Shown here piece after piece: positions 5,332 to 6,337 of a stretch of DNA of 6,337 nucleotides. This DNA comes from Candidatus Obscuribacterales bacterium (lineage in GTDB: Bacteria > Cyanobacteriota > Vampirovibrionia > Obscuribacterales > Obscuribacteraceae). The position numbers were made by a program, and so were the translations under genes. How positions within the stretch are numbered: position 1 is the first letter of the stretch; every line of letters starts with the position of its first letter. The stretch covers positions 1 to 6,337 of the forward strand of contig JAKFVJ010000148.1 of the NCBI GenBank assembly GCA_021732245.1, written 5' to 3'. The notes beneath the pieces were generated by a model, which saw nothing but the letters and a program-made list of their open reading frames with translations, searched no databases and was not told the origin of the DNA.

Positions 5332-6337
5332 AGCGGTGTAACGCTACAGGCACAGGGCGGAGTCGGAGGTATTGCAGGTAACGGCGGCAGTGGCGGATCT
5401 ATCGTAGGTTTAGGAGGCATCGGTGGAAATGGTGGAAATGGTGGATGTGTTTGTCTGTCTGCAGGAACATCTCTTCTTGTTGGCGCAATCAACGTCAACG
5501 GCAACCAAGGCGGTCTAGGCGGCGACTCCTCTGGAGTAGGAGCACTTAACCAGAGTGGCGCAGGCGGTATAGGCGGCGACGGAGGAAGCGTCACGCTGAC
5601 TGCTGTAACGACTTTAGATTCTGCAAACATTGACAGCATTGGTGGCATAGCGGGTAATCCGGGTATCGGCGGCGCTGGAGGACCTAGTGGATCAGTAGGT
5701 GGCGCAGGTGGATTCATAGACTTGGAATCTCAAGGTGACATTGGCAACTCAACCACAGCAATAGGTAATATCACCTCGAGCGGTGGCAATGGCAGCGTGG
5801 GCAGCGATGGTACAGCTTTCAATGTAGGAGGCACAGGCGGTGCAGGTGGGGCGGCCGGTAACATAATCATCCTGGCCAACAACAACATCTTTGCCTCCGA
5901 CATAACATCTTCAGGAGGTGTCGGTGGCGTCGGTGGGTCTACAGCGACAGCAGGTAATGGCGGTCAAGGCGGACTTGGCGGTGACGTCACTTTGACTTCT
6001 TCTGTTTCCGGATCAATTCAAGCGAATTCTGTAAGTTCTTTTGGTGGCAATGGTGGCAATGCCGGCTCCGGACTTAGTGGTGGCACAGGCGGTGCTGGTG
6101 GAGCAAGTGGTGCTGTCGAGATCACAACCACAATCGGGCAAGTTTCCGGAATGACAATCAATTCCATTGGTGGCGGTGCCGGCAGTGCCGGATCCAACGC
6201 AGGCAACGGCGGCAATGGCGGAAATGCAGGTACCGTTCAGATAGTGGCACAATTAGCAGTTAGTCAAGTCGTAGTTTTTGCCGACGGTGGGGCAGCAACA
6301 AACGGCGGTCAATCATCTGGTTTCCCAGGCGATGGCG
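4804..6337 (+). repeat. Array of at least 12 Gly-rich beta modules (protein-level repeat)
   Basis: Modules begin at about 4804, 4906, 5023, 5167, 5314, 5470, 5611, 5758, 5884, 6007, 6136 and 6256, with sizes from 34 to 52 residues. Each reads as two short beta strands (for example SITAG then AITADAG, SLLVG then AINVNG), a GGX-rich arm of about 15-30 residues (GGTGGAGGNGG type), then a third strand (TIDFVAGT, SVTLTAVT, NIIILANN, DVTLTSSV). Synonymous Gly codons vary freely between modules, so the array is old or under protein-level selection rather than a fresh tandem duplication. Module 5 contains the TAA at 5329-5331. The last module is cut by the window end. Confidence 0.75.
5332..6337 (+). 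pseudogene. Post-stop in-frame continuation of the giant repeat protein, open at window end
   Basis: Directly after TAA 5329-5331 the same frame is open for 335 codons to the window edge, starting SGVTLQAQGGVGGIAGNGG and continuing the strand/GGX-arm modules without a shift. No frame change is needed, so one base substitution explains the interruption; TAA is one change from Gln, Glu, Lys, Leu, Ser or Tyr codons. There is no SD-led restart just after the stop; the first in-frame ATG is at 6151, and in-frame TTG (5722) and GTG (5797) lack leaders beyond Gly-codon purines. Two cysteines (CVC, 5446-5454) occur in module 5. It may be untranslated pseudogene sequence, be reached by stop-codon readthrough, or be joined to the upstream part if the base is a sequencing error. 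The true C-terminus, with any anchor or translocator, lies beyond the window. Confidence 0.7.

Noticed and set aside
5016..5717. Long 233-codon minus-strand Pro-rich ORF
   Set aside because: It is the antisense shadow of GGN glycine codons in the plus-strand repeat array; Pro richness and lack of a convincing leader follow from that.
6013..6252. Minus-strand ORFs near the window end
   Set aside because: They lie antisense to Gly-rich modules that are open in the plus frame; composition is fully explained by it.
4804..6337. CRISPR array or DNA tandem-repeat satellite
   Set aside because: Repeat lengths vary by codon multiples, sequences are diverged synonymously, and no constant repeat with uniform spacers exists.

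Overview
This 6.3 kb window looks like bacterial accessory or surface-protein DNA of intermediate G+C, with Shine-Dalgarno-led genes. Nearly every product has a signal peptide or membrane segments. The very long Gly/Asn/Ala-rich beta-repeat protein and the cluster of unknown secreted proteins suggest a diderm environmental lineage. Candidatus Obscuribacterales/Melainabacteria-type genomes came to mind from memory, but nothing here proves the taxonomy.

Layout. Minus strand, bases 1-1055: a secreted M23-type metallopeptidase, cut by the window edge at base 1, lies downstream of a six-helix HdeD/DUF308 membrane protein. A strong intrinsic terminator hairpin sits between them and overlaps the peptidase ribosome binding site. 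Bases 1056-1173 are a divergent intergenic region with an imperfect inverted repeat and a 9-bp direct repeat. Plus strand, 1174-2896: two secreted proteins of unknown function. The first has a C-terminal coiled coil. The second has a GTG start, a small beta-rich domain and a late hydrophobic helix. A well-led 24-codon small ORF follows the first. The second is preceded by a plausible sigma70-type promoter, a 12-bp perfect palindrome over its -35, and an inverted repeat whose 3' arm is the ribosome binding site.

Plus strand, 3010-6337: most of the right half encodes a giant secreted, filamentous-haemagglutinin-like protein. After an Asn/Ala-rich beta-repeat N-terminal half, it enters an array of at least twelve modules of 34-52 residues. 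Each pairs short beta strands with GGX-rich arms like those of mycobacterial PGRS proteins. A single in-frame TAA at 5329-5331 ends the formal ORF inside module 5, yet the same frame stays open and keeps the same modular pattern to the window end, 335 more codons. The gene is therefore either a recent nonsense pseudogene or allele, a readthrough case, or carries a sequence error.

How the genes may work together is inference: an envelope-focused neighbourhood with a cell-wall peptidase, a membrane stress-type protein, two exported small proteins and a giant exported surface protein. No transporter, sortase or two-partner secretion pore is visible. No tRNA, rRNA, CRISPR array, insertion sequence or integrase was seen.
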